A DNA stretch of 64,000 nt, from assembly GCF_018139545.1 (NCBI RefSeq), contig NZ_JAGSPJ010000006.1:186001-250000 (forward strand). Direction: 5' to 3'. The notes below the pieces were generated by a model. That model was given only the letters and a program-made list of their open reading frames with translations. It made no database searches and was not told where the DNA came from. This document shows, one piece after another, positions 7,951-17,318 of the stretch. Numbering within the stretch: the stretch's first letter is position 1; each line of letters starts with the position of its first letter. The stretch is from Affinundibacterium fentianense (GTDB lineage: Bacteria; Pseudomonadota; Gammaproteobacteria; Burkholderiales; Burkholderiaceae_D). Both the position numbers and the translations under genes were made by a program.

Positions 7951-10935
7951 TTAGGTTTCAGCCTCGCTGACGGGAAGATCCACATAGAAGCTCGTGCCAT
8001 GCCCAAGTAGCGATTCAAAATGCAATTTTCCGTGCATGCTCTCAACTAATTCTTTGCTAATCGCCAGTCCCAAGCCTGTACCCCCGCGTTGTCTTGTATC
8101 CGACGAATCTGCTTGTGCAAATTTTTGAAAGATCCGCGACTGAAATTCAAGTGGAATCCCAGGTCCTTGATCCGTCACGCTGACTCTTACCCAATTTTCA
8201 ATTCGAGTGATTTGGATTTGAATGTGGCCGTGATTGGGCGAGTATTTCGTTGCATTTGATAATAGGTTTGAAAGAATTTGCAAGAGGCGTTGTGGATCCA
8301 CCATGACATAGGTGTTCGGCGCTGTATCCTTAATCGCATTGGAAATCATCCGTTCGATTCCCGCAGCAATATTCCCTTCAACCGCGGTCTCCACGATAGG
8401 CCCTAGTAGTAGGCGTTCTGCTTTGATTTGCAATTGTCCAGCGGAGAGTTTTTCCATGTCCAACAAATCATTGATCAATAAACTAAGACGTTGGCTGTTT
8501 TTATGGGCGATTTGAAGCATCCCAGCAATTTTGCTTGGTAGCTCACCCACAACGCCGCCGACAACTAAGCCTAAGGCACCAGAAATTGAGGTAAGGGGTG
8601 TGCGTAATTCGTGACTCACGGTGGAAATGAATTCGTCTTTCATTTTTTCAGCATGCTTTCGTTCACTGATGTCTTGGACTGTTCCATACATGCGTTCGCA
8701 TTCAGCGCCGTTGAATTGGCAAGTTCCGACGATTCTTACCCACCGTTCTCGTTGCTTCATGGTGACGATTCTTAGTTCGGTATCAAATGGTGAACCGTTT
8801 TGGATTGCTTCCTGTACCAACTGAGACACAAGTTGTCGGTCTTTGCCTTCCTTATAGAATTGAATCGCTTCATCAACGGTACAAACAAAGTCCGTAGGAA
8901 CTTCATGAATTTCTTTTGTGATACTCGACCATGTGACAAGTGAATGTTGGAAATCGACCTCCCATGTACCAATTTGGGCTGCTGCATTGGATTGCTCGAG
9001 CAAGGCATACGCGTGGGCAAGTTGCGACTCTGCTTCTTTACTTCGTGAGATGTCGGCATGGCTACCAGACATCAGCAAGGGTTGACCATCTTTGGTTCTG
9101 CTGACGAGACAGCCACGGTCGGCGACCCAAACCCAATGTCCATCTTTGTGGCGCATGCGACAAACGATATCGTAGTAGTCGAGTTCTCCGTCGAAATGTT
9201 TTTGCAACAAAAGGTTGGATTGAATTAAATCTTCTGGGTGTACAAATTTGATCCAAGTTTGGATGTCAACGGGTGAAATTTCTTGCAAGGTGTAGCCAAT
9301 GATATTGGCCCAGCGTTCATTGAAGCGAACTTCGCCAGTTTGGACATTCCATTCCCACGTACCGATATTGGTACCACGAATGACATCAGCTAATTGTCGT
9401 TCACTATCAGCATGTTGAGACTGTACTCGGGCAGCATGAATGAGCTGTCCGATTGTGAGCATGATCGGCTTAAGGAATTGAATAAACTTTTCACAGAAAC
9501 CGTGGGGGCGGTTTGCTAAACCGATTATCGCGACTAATTGACCATTGTAGTGAATTGGAATACTGAGAAAATGTTGGCAACTAGCGAGTGATGGCCAAAT
9601 GAAATGCAAATCGCTGACGACGATTTGTGACTCTTCATAGACACGAATGGCTTGATCAAAAATAGATGACCAAAAAAATTGTTGGTCTTGATGTGCAATC
9701 AAATCCGCGTGAATATCTTCGTTTTCTAAAGTCGCTTGAGAGAACGCGGCGCGGGGTTTGTTGTACGCAATGGTTTTCAGATAGTCCTCATTGGATTTAG
9801 TCTTCAATGCTTCTGCGATAAATCCAAATTCGCAATGACTTAGCGCGAGTAAATCCTGCAGTAAGGTTTGAAAACCTAGGATCAAATTATCACCATGAAT
9901 GAAATTTTCTTGTGCGCGTGAAATCGCTAGGGCGAGTTGTCGTTGGCGTTTGAGCGAGGTATCCAATTCCCATTCATAGAGTTTGCTTGCGGTCCACTCG
10001 CTCAATAATTGAATAAAATCTAACGTGGCTTTGTTGAGATGATTGGGTGGCCGTGTATCCTGGTCGAAAAAAGCTAAACAGCCATACACCGCACCATTGA
10101 TCACGATCGGTATACCAATGAAACTATCAAATGGTAGCGAACCGCCCGAATCTAAGCTTACATACGGAGATTGTCTAATGCTTGGGATGACGAGAAGGGA
10201 CTGCTTGGTGACGGCGAGCTTAGAAAGTTGTAAGCACAGATTGGATTTCGCATTCGTGTCGCTCTCGCTGGTATACACAGTGAGCTCAGCTTCATATAAG
10301 TCCGGTCCAAATTCATAGATTGCAGCGTCTTCCAAATTGATAAATTGGCTGGCGATGTTGAGTGCGTGGCGGAGCAAATTGGCATAATCTGGGTCGACGA
10401 TCGTGGAAATTTTTGCTAGAGCTTGCAGAGCCTGATTTTGGCGAAGCTGTTGCAATTGCAAGATTTCTTGTTCAACACAGTCCGCGAGGTCGCGCAATAT
10501 GCGCATTTCTTTGATGCTGAGGGTGCGAGGTTGACTATCGATAATGCAAAGTGTGCCGATGCAAAACTCAGCATTGGGACGTAACGGCGCACCTGCATAA
10601 AAACGGATATTGGGTGGTCCCAAGACTAAAGGATTGTCTGCAAATCGTGGATCGTTCAAGGCGTTTGGAATATGAAAAATCTCATTGCCTAAGATGGCAT
10701 GACCGCAAAATGAAATATCTCGGTTGGTTTCGCAGGCATCTAAGCCTTGACGCGATTTGAACCACTGGCGATTGGCGTCAATGAGGGAAATCAAGGCAAA
10801 ATCAACTTGAAAAATTTGTTTTGCCAGACGAGTGAGGCGATCAAATTTTTCTTCTGCACTCGTGTCGAGAATTTCTAATTCTTTGAGCGCTTGTAGCCTT
10901 GCAACTTCATTTTCGGGAAATGCGGGAGACTCCAT
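7951..10935 (-). CDS. Hybrid-free GAF/PAS sensor histidine kinase
   Basis: A 994-residue soluble sensor kinase. Order: GAF domain (about 20-160, with WFKSRQGLDACETNRDISFCGHAI), a second GAF (about 180-325), a third GAF-like region (about 345-510), two PAS/PAC domains (about 515-640 and 645-760, with MRHKDGHWVWVADRG), HisKA (ISTVSHELRTPLTS, phospho-His near 775) and HATPase_c (LLSNATKYSPN, VTDQGPGIP, GGTGLGLAISKELV). No transmembrane segments and no receiver domain are seen, so it should sense a cytosolic signal and phosphorylate a response regulator encoded elsewhere. The CheY-like gene at 13.9 kb is near but not in the same operon. Signal unknown. Confidence 0.9.
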   Translation of the reverse strand: MESPAFPENEVARLQALKELEILDTSAEEKFDRLTRLAKQIFQVDFALISLIDANRQWFKSRQGLDACETNRDISFCGHAILGNEIFHIPNALNDPRFADNPLVLGPPNIRFYAGAPLRPNAEFCIGTLCIIDSQPRTLSIKEMRILRDLADCVEQEILQLQQLRQNQALQALAKISTIVDPDYANLLRHALNIASQFINLEDAAIYEFGPDLYEAELTVYTSESDTNAKSNLCLQLSKLAVTKQSLLVIPSIRQSPYVSLDSGGSLPFDSFIGIPIVINGAVYGCLAFFDQDTRPPNHLNKATLDFIQLLSEWTASKLYEWELDTSLKRQRQLALAISRAQENFIHGDNLILGFQTLLQDLLALSHCEFGFIAEALKTKSNEDYLKTIAYNKPRAAFSQATLENEDIHADLIAHQDQQFFWSSIFDQAIRVYEESQIVVSDLHFIWPSLASCQHFLSIPIHYNGQLVAIIGLANRPHGFCEKFIQFLKPIMLTIGQLIHAARVQSQHADSERQLADVIRGTNIGTWEWNVQTGEVRFNERWANIIGYTLQEISPVDIQTWIKFVHPEDLIQSNLLLQKHFDGELDYYDIVCRMRHKDGHWVWVADRGCLVSRTKDGQPLLMSGSHADISRSKEAESQLAHAYALLEQSNAAAQIGTWEVDFQHSLVTWSSITKEIHEVPTDFVCTVDEAIQFYKEGKDRQLVSQLVQEAIQNGSPFDTELRIVTMKQRERWVRIVGTCQFNGAECERMYGTVQDISERKHAEKMKDEFISTVSHELRTPLTSISGALGLVVGGVVGELPSKIAGMLQIAHKNSQRLSLLINDLLDMEKLSAGQLQIKAERLLLGPIVETAVEGNIAAGIERMISNAIKDTAPNTYVMVDPQRLLQILSNLLSNATKYSPNHGHIQIQITRIENWVRVSVTDQGPGIPLEFQSRIFQKFAQADSSDTRQRGGTGLGLAISKELVESMHGKLHFESLLGHGTSFYVDLPVSEAET

Positions 10936-11463
10936 TCAAGTTACTCCTAACTTGGAAACAGCAGCAGTGCGCCTTAAAACCTGAACCACACCTACATAGA
11001 ACGACGGGATACTCGCGAGGGAATCCAGACTGAGTTTGTCGAAACGACTGAAGCGACTATTGTGCATGAATATGGTGAGGCTGCGTGTGAGTAGATTGAT
11101 ATATTCAGTTGCGCGAGAAAAATGAAACACAAGGTCATACATTTCACATTATTAGCCGGCATGCATTCAACGGATGGAATATGAAAAATATTTCTTTATG
11201 GAAATTTTCAATAGTATCTACGAAGAATTACTCGTAGACAAGCGCGCTGTTGTTAAATCGGATTAAGCAAAATTTGTTGGGATGCAAGACTTGATCAAGC
11301 ACGCGACGAATAGGACTTTTAAGCTTACATCGATGTAAAAAGAATATTTTCTTGCATTGCTTTTATGAGATTTTCTATTTTTCGGACCCTATTGTGTAAA
11401 TTACTTGCTCTAAGGAACGACCACTGCGATACTTCGCCCTTTTCAATTTTTGTTAGTAGTTGT
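10936..11463. other. Divergent intergenic region, no gene seen
   Basis: About 530 bases between the kinase and the binding-protein gene. I found no convincing coding region: the longest open stretch abutting the kinase start lacks a ribosome site and any family resemblance. A small inverted repeat CTACGA / TCGTAG lies at 11218-11237 without a T-tract. The region is AT-rich and must contain promoters for both flanking genes. Confidence 0.4.
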
Positions 11464-12252
11464 ATGTTCAAGCAGCGGTTTACACTCTTTTTATGTTTAT
11501 TAATTGCCACTTTATTTCTTGGTGAAGTGCGGGCTGGTGAGAAACAAAAACTACGCTTGTTTCTGCAAGAGAGTCTCGATTCTGAAGGCAGGCAGTTAGC
11601 ATTGGACCCAAAGGTATTTGAAATTTTGGCTTATTTTGAACGGCGCACTGGTTTGCAATTCGAGCACATCATATTGCCTTGGAAACGAGCACAGGCTGAA
11701 ACCCTCGTAGGGAATGGGATCATTTATGGGTTTTCGAAATCCTCGGAGAGGCTTCGCTATTATCAGTTTTCGCAGCCAGTGATGGTTGAGCGCGTGTGGG
11801 GCATCACTTACGGTAAACCCGTTCCTCAATACAAGACCGTGGAAGATTTGCGCGGCAAGATCGTCAGTACCGGACGAGGCTTTAGCCATGGATTGGAATT
11901 TGATCAAGCGCGAGACGTGGTCTTCAAAGTGCAGGAAGATTCCGCTTCGACAATTTCTAGATTTAAGAAATTAATGGCAAAACGCAGCGACTTGATGGTT
12001 TGGCCCGTGCGGGGATTTGAAAACCACAAGGATGTCGAAAATTACTTTAACCACTTTATTTTAGAGCAGGCGAATGATCCTGATCTCAAAGGCAAGCATT
12101 TCAACGTGACGGAAAAGCCTTTATTTCTCGACTCCTTACACTTTGCGAGTGCAAAAGGACATTATGCTGATGCCATTGCAAAAATAGATAAAGCGATCGT
12201 GCAAGGAAATAAAGACGGCAGTTTGCCGCAAGTTCTGCGTGGTTATCACTAG
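11464..12252 (+). CDS. Stand-alone periplasmic substrate-binding protein (SBP family 3 fold)
   Basis: 262 residues from ATG 11464, chosen because it starts a clear signal peptide (MFKQRFTLFLCLLIATLFLG, cleavage after VRA). A longer frame from 11365 would place that peptide internally. The mature part begins EKQKLRLFLQES and has the two-lobe pattern of extracellular solute-binding proteins (LPWKRAQAE, YGFSKSSERLRYYQFSQPV, VEDLRGKIVSTGRG, KRSDLMVWPVRG). No permease or ATPase gene adjoins it, so it may be an orphan binding protein or a sensor partner. It converges with the diguanylate cyclase gene. Ligand unknown. Confidence 0.75.
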   Translation: MFKQRFTLFLCLLIATLFLGEVRAGEKQKLRLFLQESLDSEGRQLALDPKVFEILAYFERRTGLQFEHIILPWKRAQAETLVGNGIIYGFSKSSERLRYYQFSQPVMVERVWGITYGKPVPQYKTVEDLRGKIVSTGRGFSHGLEFDQARDVVFKVQEDSASTISRFKKLMAKRSDLMVWPVRGFENHKDVENYFNHFILEQANDPDLKGKHFNVTEKPLFLDSLHFASAKGHYADAIAKIDKAIVQGNKDGSLPQVLRGYH

Positions 12253-12315
12253 TTGCCTTGTTCTATGGATGTTGCCTTGCGACGCGTTGGCAAAACCTAA
12301 CTTTCAATTCGTAAT

Positions 12316-13305
12316 TCAGCTTGGACGAATTTGTAGTCGATGCGTTAGCAAGGTATCTAACGCGAGAAAACACGCTTGATTCCGTCCTTGTTGTTTTGCT
12401 TTATACAGAGCGGTGTCGGCTGCATCGATGAGGGCCGAAACCTCGCGATGTTTGTTTGGATCGTAGGTACTTAATCCTATACTGATACTGATACGTTGCT
12501 CAGCTTTTGATTTAAGATGCGGTAGCTGTAAGTGATTGACCGCAGCGATAAGTTTCTCCGCAAATTGTTTTCCATGCTCCTCAGTCATATTCGGTAGCAC
12601 CAACACGAATTCCTCACCACCGTAGCGTGCCAACATATCCGAAGAGCGAGAAATTTGTGATTTCAAAGCGGACGCAACCTGGATCAATATCTTGTCGCCA
12701 GCGGGATGCCCGTAATAATCATTGTACTGTTTGAAAAAATCGATATCGACCATAAAGATCGATAAGGGATGTTTTTGTCGTATCGCTTGACCCAACGAGA
12801 TCTTGTAATGCTCGTCAAAAAAACGGCGATTGTACAGACCAGTGAGACTATCCGTTGTTGCGTCTTTTTTTAATACTTCGGAATGCGATCGCAACATTTT
12901 TTCGCGTCGAATCGACGTACTCGAATCCGTAATTTGAATCAAGCAAAATCGTTTGTCTTCATTTGCCGGAATCGAGGTAATCGTGATCGATTGGTGAATC
13001 GCGACGGGCTCGGTGAAACTTTCGTCGAGCGTGAACAGTGGAAGTGGTGAACGATGCAAGGCGTTCGACAACACGGCCGGTAAGCCATAACTGACCGTAT
13101 TGCGCAATGCTGCTAAGAATGCCGAGCTTGGAGGCGTCGCAAATACTTCGTCGATTCTTTTGTTAAGGGCCTCTTGTGCCGCTATACCGGAATGTCTTTC
13201 CATCCATGCATTCCATAGCAAGATTTTTTCTTCGGAGTCGACAGCAACGAGTCCGATAGTAATATTGTCGAGTATCCTGCTCTGATTTATTTCAATCGCG
13301 CTCAT
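12316..13305 (-). CDS. PAS-GGDEF diguanylate cyclase
   Basis: A 329-residue protein: PAS-like sensor about residues 10-130 (GLVAVDSEEKILLWNAWMER), then GGDEF domain about 150-315. The active-site loop is RYGGEEFVLVLPN (GGEEF at 229-233), a functional variant, and RSSD at 220-223 sits five residues before it, the position of the c-di-GMP inhibitory I-site. DSLTGLYNRRFFDE opens the catalytic domain. It should make cyclic di-GMP from two GTP and be product-inhibited. Its ATG overlaps the stop of the CheC gene by 4 bases, so translation is coupled and it is the last gene of a regulator-CheC-cyclase operon. Confidence 0.92.
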   Translation of the reverse strand: MSAIEINQSRILDNITIGLVAVDSEEKILLWNAWMERHSGIAAQEALNKRIDEVFATPPSSAFLAALRNTVSYGLPAVLSNALHRSPLPLFTLDESFTEPVAIHQSITITSIPANEDKRFCLIQITDSSTSIRREKMLRSHSEVLKKDATTDSLTGLYNRRFFDEHYKISLGQAIRQKHPLSIFMVDIDFFKQYNDYYGHPAGDKILIQVASALKSQISRSSDMLARYGGEEFVLVLPNMTEEHGKQFAEKLIAAVNHLQLPHLKSKAEQRISISIGLSTYDPNKHREVSALIDAADTALYKAKQQGRNQACFLALDTLLTHRLQIRPS

Positions 13306-13916
13306 TCAATTTTCCCTAAAAACTGCTCAATTTGAAGAACCAAATTGCGCAATGACATCGAGCTCAATAAAAAAATTAAATGCCCTTCAGAGTGACGTTT
13401 CTCGATGGTTAAATCGATGTGTAAGATCAGAATATAGGGTTGTTCCTCAACATTACTCAAACCTTTGATGATGTCTTCTGATGAGGCAATTTTGTAATTC
13501 GGAAGTGAACTATCTAAGGATATTTGTAGCATATCTGCCATCGCCGAGAGGCAGGCATTTAGAATGATATTGCCGAGTTCGCACATCGCTTCTTGCTCAA
13601 ATTCTGCAAGCTCCTCAATGCTCATTTGCGATCCCATCATATCGCGTACGATTTCTAACGCATGGCTCTCAGTGAACAGCAATAGCGCCTGCGCATCGAA
13701 TGGTCCTGAGAAGTGCTGACTGACAACGCCAAATTTTTGGGTTGTGTCTGGCATCATGCTGATATCCGCTTCGGAGGATTTTTTTATCTCGATCGATGGC
13801 ACGGATAACTTGACTTCGTCACCGACGATTTCACTTAAGCTAGCAGCGGCACGACCCGCGCCGACGTTGAAAACTTCAGCGAGAGCATCGAGATGGAGTT
13901 CGGTCAAACTATCCAC
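13302..13916 (-). CDS. CheC-family CheY-P phosphatase
   Basis: A 204-residue CheC-type protein. The family motif (D/S)xxxExxN-x22-P is exact at D10, E14, N17 and P40. A second copy is at E109, E113, N116 and P139, with Glu replacing the usual Asp/Ser at its first position. Two active helices is the arrangement of true CheC rather than CheX. CheC proteins dephosphorylate CheY-like receivers. Here a receiver gene lies 2 bases upstream and a diguanylate cyclase overlaps downstream, so the substrate is very probably the neighbouring regulator rather than a flagellar-motor CheY. No cheA, cheW or cheD is in the window. Confidence 0.85.
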   Translation of the reverse strand: MDSLTELHLDALAEVFNVGAGRAAASLSEIVGDEVKLSVPSIEIKKSSEADISMMPDTTQKFGVVSQHFSGPFDAQALLLFTESHALEIVRDMMGSQMSIEELAEFEQEAMCELGNIILNACLSAMADMLQISLDSSLPNYKIASSEDIIKGLSNVEEQPYILILHIDLTIEKRHSEGHLIFLLSSMSLRNLVLQIEQFLGKIE

Positions 13917-13918
13917 AA

Positions 13919-14296
13919 TTATCCTAAAAAGTAACGTAAAGCTTCCGCGATTGATTTTTCAGTGACAGGCTTGGCAACGAAAACCGCTCCCATCGCATTC
14001 GCTTTATCTTGAAAGGTTTCTTGAATATTTGCCGAGAATATTACCATGCGTATGCTTGGAACAGATTTGAGAATATGTTCCGCAGCTTCTGTTCCTAAAA
14101 TGCCAGGCATGTTGATATCCATCGTACAGAAATCGGGTTTGTGTTGCTCCGCAACAGCGATACCTTCCGTACCATTATTCGCTTCAAGAATTTCCCAATC
14201 TGGATGAATCGCTTTGACGCGAGCCTTAATTACCATACGAGAGACTTTGCTATCGTCAACGATGAGTAATTTCTTGATAGTTGGTTCGGAAGACAT
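13919..14296 (-). CDS. CheY-like single-domain response regulator
   Basis: 125 residues, receiver domain only. Acidic pocket D14-D15, phospho-acceptor D60 in TMDINMPG, switch residue S88 (VIFSAN) and conserved K109 (VAKPVT) are all present, so it should be phosphorylatable. With no output domain it must act by protein contact. First gene of a compact operon: CheC starts 2 bases after its stop and the diguanylate cyclase overlaps CheC. I infer that phosphorylated regulator is reset by CheC and that its state is coupled to c-di-GMP synthesis. The kinase is not identified; the GAF/PAS kinase 3 kb away is one candidate. Confidence 0.9.
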   Translation of the reverse strand: MSSEPTIKKLLIVDDSKVSRMVIKARVKAIHPDWEILEANNGTEGIAVAEQHKPDFCTMDINMPGILGTEAAEHILKSVPSIRMVIFSANIQETFQDKANAMGAVFVAKPVTEKSIAEALRYFLG

Positions 14297-14453
14297 GAAT
14301 AATCCTAAGAAATTGTTGTCGAACGGAAAGGTAATATTCTACCTTATGCGGGTTTTTGTCAAAGAGAAATACCATGCCAAACTTAGCCAACTTGACGATC
14401 AAAATTGTTACTTTTTGTGTCGGCCAGCTGCGGATTACATTGTTAAGAGGGTG

Positions 14454-16103
14454 TCATCTTGCTGATTTGGGCGTTTGCCTTTCTTCCATTTGGCGTAGGC
14501 GCCGCCATAATGTGGTTCGACTGATACCGAGATGTTTTGCTAATGCTTCACGATTGTTATTGAATTCGAGAAGTAGGGAATGTAGATCATTCTTTTCAGT
14601 TGAGGAATCTTTGCTCGGCGTACTTTGTGGCTTGAATTGGCTAGTATTGCCATGCTGCGCCATGTGAATTTCTGGCAATAACTGCTGCAGTAGCATAGGC
14701 GTAATTGCCTGTAGCGGTGTTGCTGAAATAAACAGTGCGACTCTTTCCATCACGTTACGTAGTTCCCGGACATTCCCAGGCCATGAATAAGACCGCAGAA
14801 TTTGATCGCAGCGGCTGATTTCAGCGTGCAAATTAGGATGGGGTCGACTACCGATTGCTGCGGTTGATTGCTTGAGGCACCATTCGGCCAGTTCCAAAAC
14901 ATCTTCCGATCGGTCGCGCAAAGGCGGGATTTGGATACGCAGTACGGCCAGTCGAAAAAACAAATCGGCGCGAAATTTACCTTCTTTTACGCGAGTTTCT
15001 AGATCGCAATGGGTTGCGGAAACTATTCTGACGTCGACTGGAATCGGCTGGATGCCGCCGACACGCACGACTTCCCGTTCCTCTAAAACGCGTAGTAGGC
15101 GAGTCTGAAGTGATAAAGGCATTTCACCTATCTCATCGAGGAACAAAGTGCCCCGATGTGCGGCTTCAAATAGGCCCGCGTGTCCACCACGGCGTGACCC
15201 AGTGAACGCGCCTTCCTCATATCCAAATAATTCTGATTCAAGAAGTGATTCTGCGATCGCGCCACAATTAATTGCGACAAATGCTTGCCGCGCTCGTGGA
15301 CTCTCGCGATGGATAGCCTGCGCTGCAAGTTCTTTGCCTGTTCCTGTTTCGCCTTGGATGAGTACCGTCGCGGGAGAACGTGCGAAAAGCATAAGCGTGC
15401 TTCGAACGTTTTCCATCAGTGCAGAATTTCCGCGCAAATCGGTCAAACTATGTTTTGCGCGGAGTTCGCCGACTGGATATTGGCGTCCTTTTGATGCCTC
15501 GAGTCGGGTAAGTCGTGAAATTTCTATTGCATCATCAAACGCTTGTCGGATCGAGCCGGCTGAGTACATAAAGACGCCAGTCAAACCTGCTTCTTCCGCG
15601 AGGTCTGTTATCAGCCCGGCACCAACGACCGCTTGTATACCCATTGCTTTCAATTCGCTGATTTGGCTTTTGGCATCTTCCTCTGTGACATAAGTTCTTT
15701 GTTCGACTTGGAATCCAAAGGTTGTCTTGAACTCGGCAAGCTCAGGCATCGTCTCTTGATAGGTCACTATTGCGATCTGACGCGATATTTTGCGTGCACG
15801 TGCCAAGGCCTGCATCACATCGAAACCACTCGCTTTGGCGATGACGACGGGAATAGGCAAACGATTTTTGAGATAGGCACCATTCGAGCCTGCGGCTATC
15901 ACCGCATCGCAATGCTCGGTTTGCAGACGTTCACGTAAAACTTGCGCCGCCTCTTCAAAGCCGAGGTGAATAGGCTCAATCTCGGCGCTGGCGTCGTACT
16001 CCACCATGATGTCGCGAAACAGATCGAACAGGCGTGAAATTGAGACTGTCCAAATAATGGGTTTGTCTTGTGGATCGCGTGGAACGAGAGGGCGTCGGCT
16101 CAT
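14454..16103 (-). CDS. prpR: PrpR, sigma-54 activator of the propionate genes
   Basis: 549 residues. The N-terminal PrpR_N sensor (about 10-195) includes [23 protein letters not shown] and matches propionate-operon activators, which sense 2-methylcitrate. The AAA+ domain (about 225-450) has Walker A GETGTGKE, the sigma-54 contact loop GAFTGS and the arginine-finger region [12 protein letters not shown]. The C-terminal Fis-type HTH ([18 protein letters not shown]) binds DNA. It is divergent from prpB, and the shared gap holds phased operator-like repeats and a -24/-12 promoter, so it should activate prpBC and, since the repeats begin 39 bases from its own start, may also control itself. Confidence 0.95.
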   Translation of the reverse strand: MSRRPLVPRDPQDKPIIWTVSISRLFDLFRDIMVEYDASAEIEPIHLGFEEAAQVLRERLQTEHCDAVIAAGSNGAYLKNRLPIPVVIAKASGFDVMQALARARKISRQIAIVTYQETMPELAEFKTTFGFQVEQRTYVTEEDAKSQISELKAMGIQAVVGAGLITDLAEEAGLTGVFMYSAGSIRQAFDDAIEISRLTRLEASKGRQYPVGELRAKHSLTDLRGNSALMENVRSTLMLFARSPATVLIQGETGTGKELAAQAIHRESPRARQAFVAINCGAIAESLLESELFGYEEGAFTGSRRGGHAGLFEAAHRGTLFLDEIGEMPLSLQTRLLRVLEEREVVRVGGIQPIPVDVRIVSATHCDLETRVKEGKFRADLFFRLAVLRIQIPPLRDRSEDVLELAEWCLKQSTAAIGSRPHPNLHAEISRCDQILRSYSWPGNVRELRNVMERVALFISATPLQAITPMLLQQLLPEIHMAQHGNTSQFKPQSTPSKDSSTEKNDLHSLLLEFNNNREALAKHLGISRTTLWRRLRQMEERQTPKSAR

Positions 16104-16141
16104 GGTTTATTGGTGCTTTTTTTAGTGGTGTTACTCGTAGG

Positions 16142-16217
16142 GTTTCAAGCAGTGTTTCAAAGAATGTTTCAATTTTTGTTTCAAAAAGCGTTTCGATTAT
16201 GTTTCAAATGTGTTTCG
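16142..16217. promoter_or_regulatory. Seven phased GTTTC(A/G) repeats, probable PrpR enhancer
   Basis: GTTTCAA occurs at 16142, 16154, 16166, 16178 and 16201, and GTTTCG at 16190 and 16212. Spacings are 12, 12, 12, 12, 11 and 11 bases, so the sites fall on about one face of the helix. They lie between the divergent prpR and prpB genes, about 120-200 bases upstream of the -24/-12 promoter, the usual enhancer distance for a sigma-54 activator. PrpR is the obvious binder; this is inference. Confidence 0.7.
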
Positions 16218-16282
16218 TCTGCAACGTTTTTTCGCATTATCCCCAACTAAATTAGTCGGGATTGCATCTGTATGCTAGTGCT

Positions 16283-16295
16283 TAAGTCTTTGATT
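16283..16295. promoter_or_regulatory. IHF-like site in prpB control region
   Basis: TAAGTCTTTGATT matches the reverse complement of the IHF consensus (YAANNNNTTGATW) at every defined base. It sits between the phased repeats and the sigma-54 promoter, where IHF commonly bends DNA to bring the activator to the polymerase. Confidence 0.55.
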
Positions 16296-16337
16296 TTTAA
16301 TGTATCTCTGTGTTGTAATTTGAATCTGACTTGATGT

Positions 16338-16352
16338 TGGCACGGGCTTTGC
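16338..16352 (+). promoter_or_regulatory. Sigma-54 (-24/-12) promoter of prpB
   Basis: TGGCACGGGCTTTGC fits the RpoN consensus TGGCAC-N5-TTGC exactly, with the invariant GG (16339-16340) and GC (16351-16352) 10 bases apart. It lies 36 bases before the prpB ATG, leaving room for a short leader with the ribosome site AAAGGA at 16375-16380. Confidence 0.88.
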
Positions 16353-16387
16353 AATAGAGGCAGCATCCAACTAAAAAGGAACAGAAC

Positions 16388-17278
16388 ATGTCTCAATATT
16401 CCGCAGGTGCCGCCTTCCGTAAGGCGATGCAAGAAGAGTCTCCATTACAAGTTGTCGGCGCGATCAACGCGAATCATGCTTTGTTAGCGAAACGCGCTGG
16501 GTTTAAAGCGATTTATCTGTCGGGTGGCGGCGTTGCCGCTGGCTCGCTCGGTTTGCCGGATTTGGGTATCTCCAATTTGGACGACGTGTTAACCGATGTG
16601 CGTCGTATTACTGATGTGTGCGATCTGCCTTTGTTGGTCGACGTCGATACGGGCTTTGGTTCATCGGCATTTAATGTGGCTCGCACGGTCAAATCGATGA
16701 TCAAGTTTGGCGCAGCCGCGATGCACATTGAAGATCAAGTCGGTGCCAAGCGTTGTGGTCATCGCCCAGGTAAAGAAATCGTCAGCAAACAAGAAATGGT
16801 TGATCGCGTGAAAGCGGCTGTTGATGCACGTACCGATGAAAACTTCGTGATCATGGCACGTACCGATGCGCTTGCCGTCGAAGGTTTGGAAGCTGCGATT
16901 GACCGCGCTTTGGCGTGCGTTGAAGCTGGTGCGGACATGATCTTCCCAGAAGCGATTACGCAACTCGATATGTACAAACAATTCGCCAACGCGGTGAAAG
17001 TACCTATCCTCGCCAACATCACCGAATTTGGTTCTACACCTTTGTACACGGTAGAAGAGTTGGCGTCTGCCGATGTCGGCTTAGTGCTCTACCCATTGAG
17101 CGCTTTCCGCGCCATGAATAAAGCCGCAGAAAATGTCTATACCGCGATTCGTCGCGATGGCACACAAAAGAGTGTGGTCGACACTATGCAAACACGTATG
17201 GAACTCTACGAGCGCATCAATTACCACGATTTTGAACAAAAATTAGACGCATTGTTTGCACAGCAAAAAGCGAAGTAA
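16388..17278 (+). CDS. prpB: 2-methylisocitrate lyase
   Basis: 296 residues, the family's usual length. Splits 2-methylisocitrate into pyruvate and succinate, the last step of the methylcitrate cycle. Visible signatures of the isocitrate-lyase/PEP mutase superfamily are the substrate-binding YLSGGGVA, the metal-site DVDTGFG, the catalytic loop KRCGHRPGK with its nucleophilic Cys, and IMARTDA. ATG 16388 has a good ribosome site (AAAGGAACAG). It is the first gene after the sigma-54 promoter and is followed by prpC after 40 bases, so the two are surely co-transcribed under PrpR. Confidence 0.97.
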   Translation: MSQYSAGAAFRKAMQEESPLQVVGAINANHALLAKRAGFKAIYLSGGGVAAGSLGLPDLGISNLDDVLTDVRRITDVCDLPLLVDVDTGFGSSAFNVARTVKSMIKFGAAAMHIEDQVGAKRCGHRPGKEIVSKQEMVDRVKAAVDARTDENFVIMARTDALAVEGLEAAIDRALACVEAGADMIFPEAITQLDMYKQFANAVKVPILANITEFGSTPLYTVEELASADVGLVLYPLSAFRAMNKAAENVYTAIRRDGTQKSVVDTMQTRMELYERINYHDFEQKLDALFAQQKAK

Positions 17279-17318
17279 TTGCCCAGAACTGCATTGAATA
17301 AATTTTCGGAGAATTAAC

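Noticed and set aside
10936-11142. 68-residue frame directly upstream of the histidine kinase
   Set aside because: No ribosome site, no recognisable features, and it occupies the expected promoter region.
16142-16217. CRISPR-like array
   Set aside because: Repeats are 7 bases with 4-5-base gaps, far below CRISPR sizes, and no cas genes are near.
16068-16255. Short Phe/Gln-rich open frames over the prpR-prpB gap
   Set aside because: They are produced by reading the GTTTCAA repeats as codons; the DNA is better explained as an operator array.
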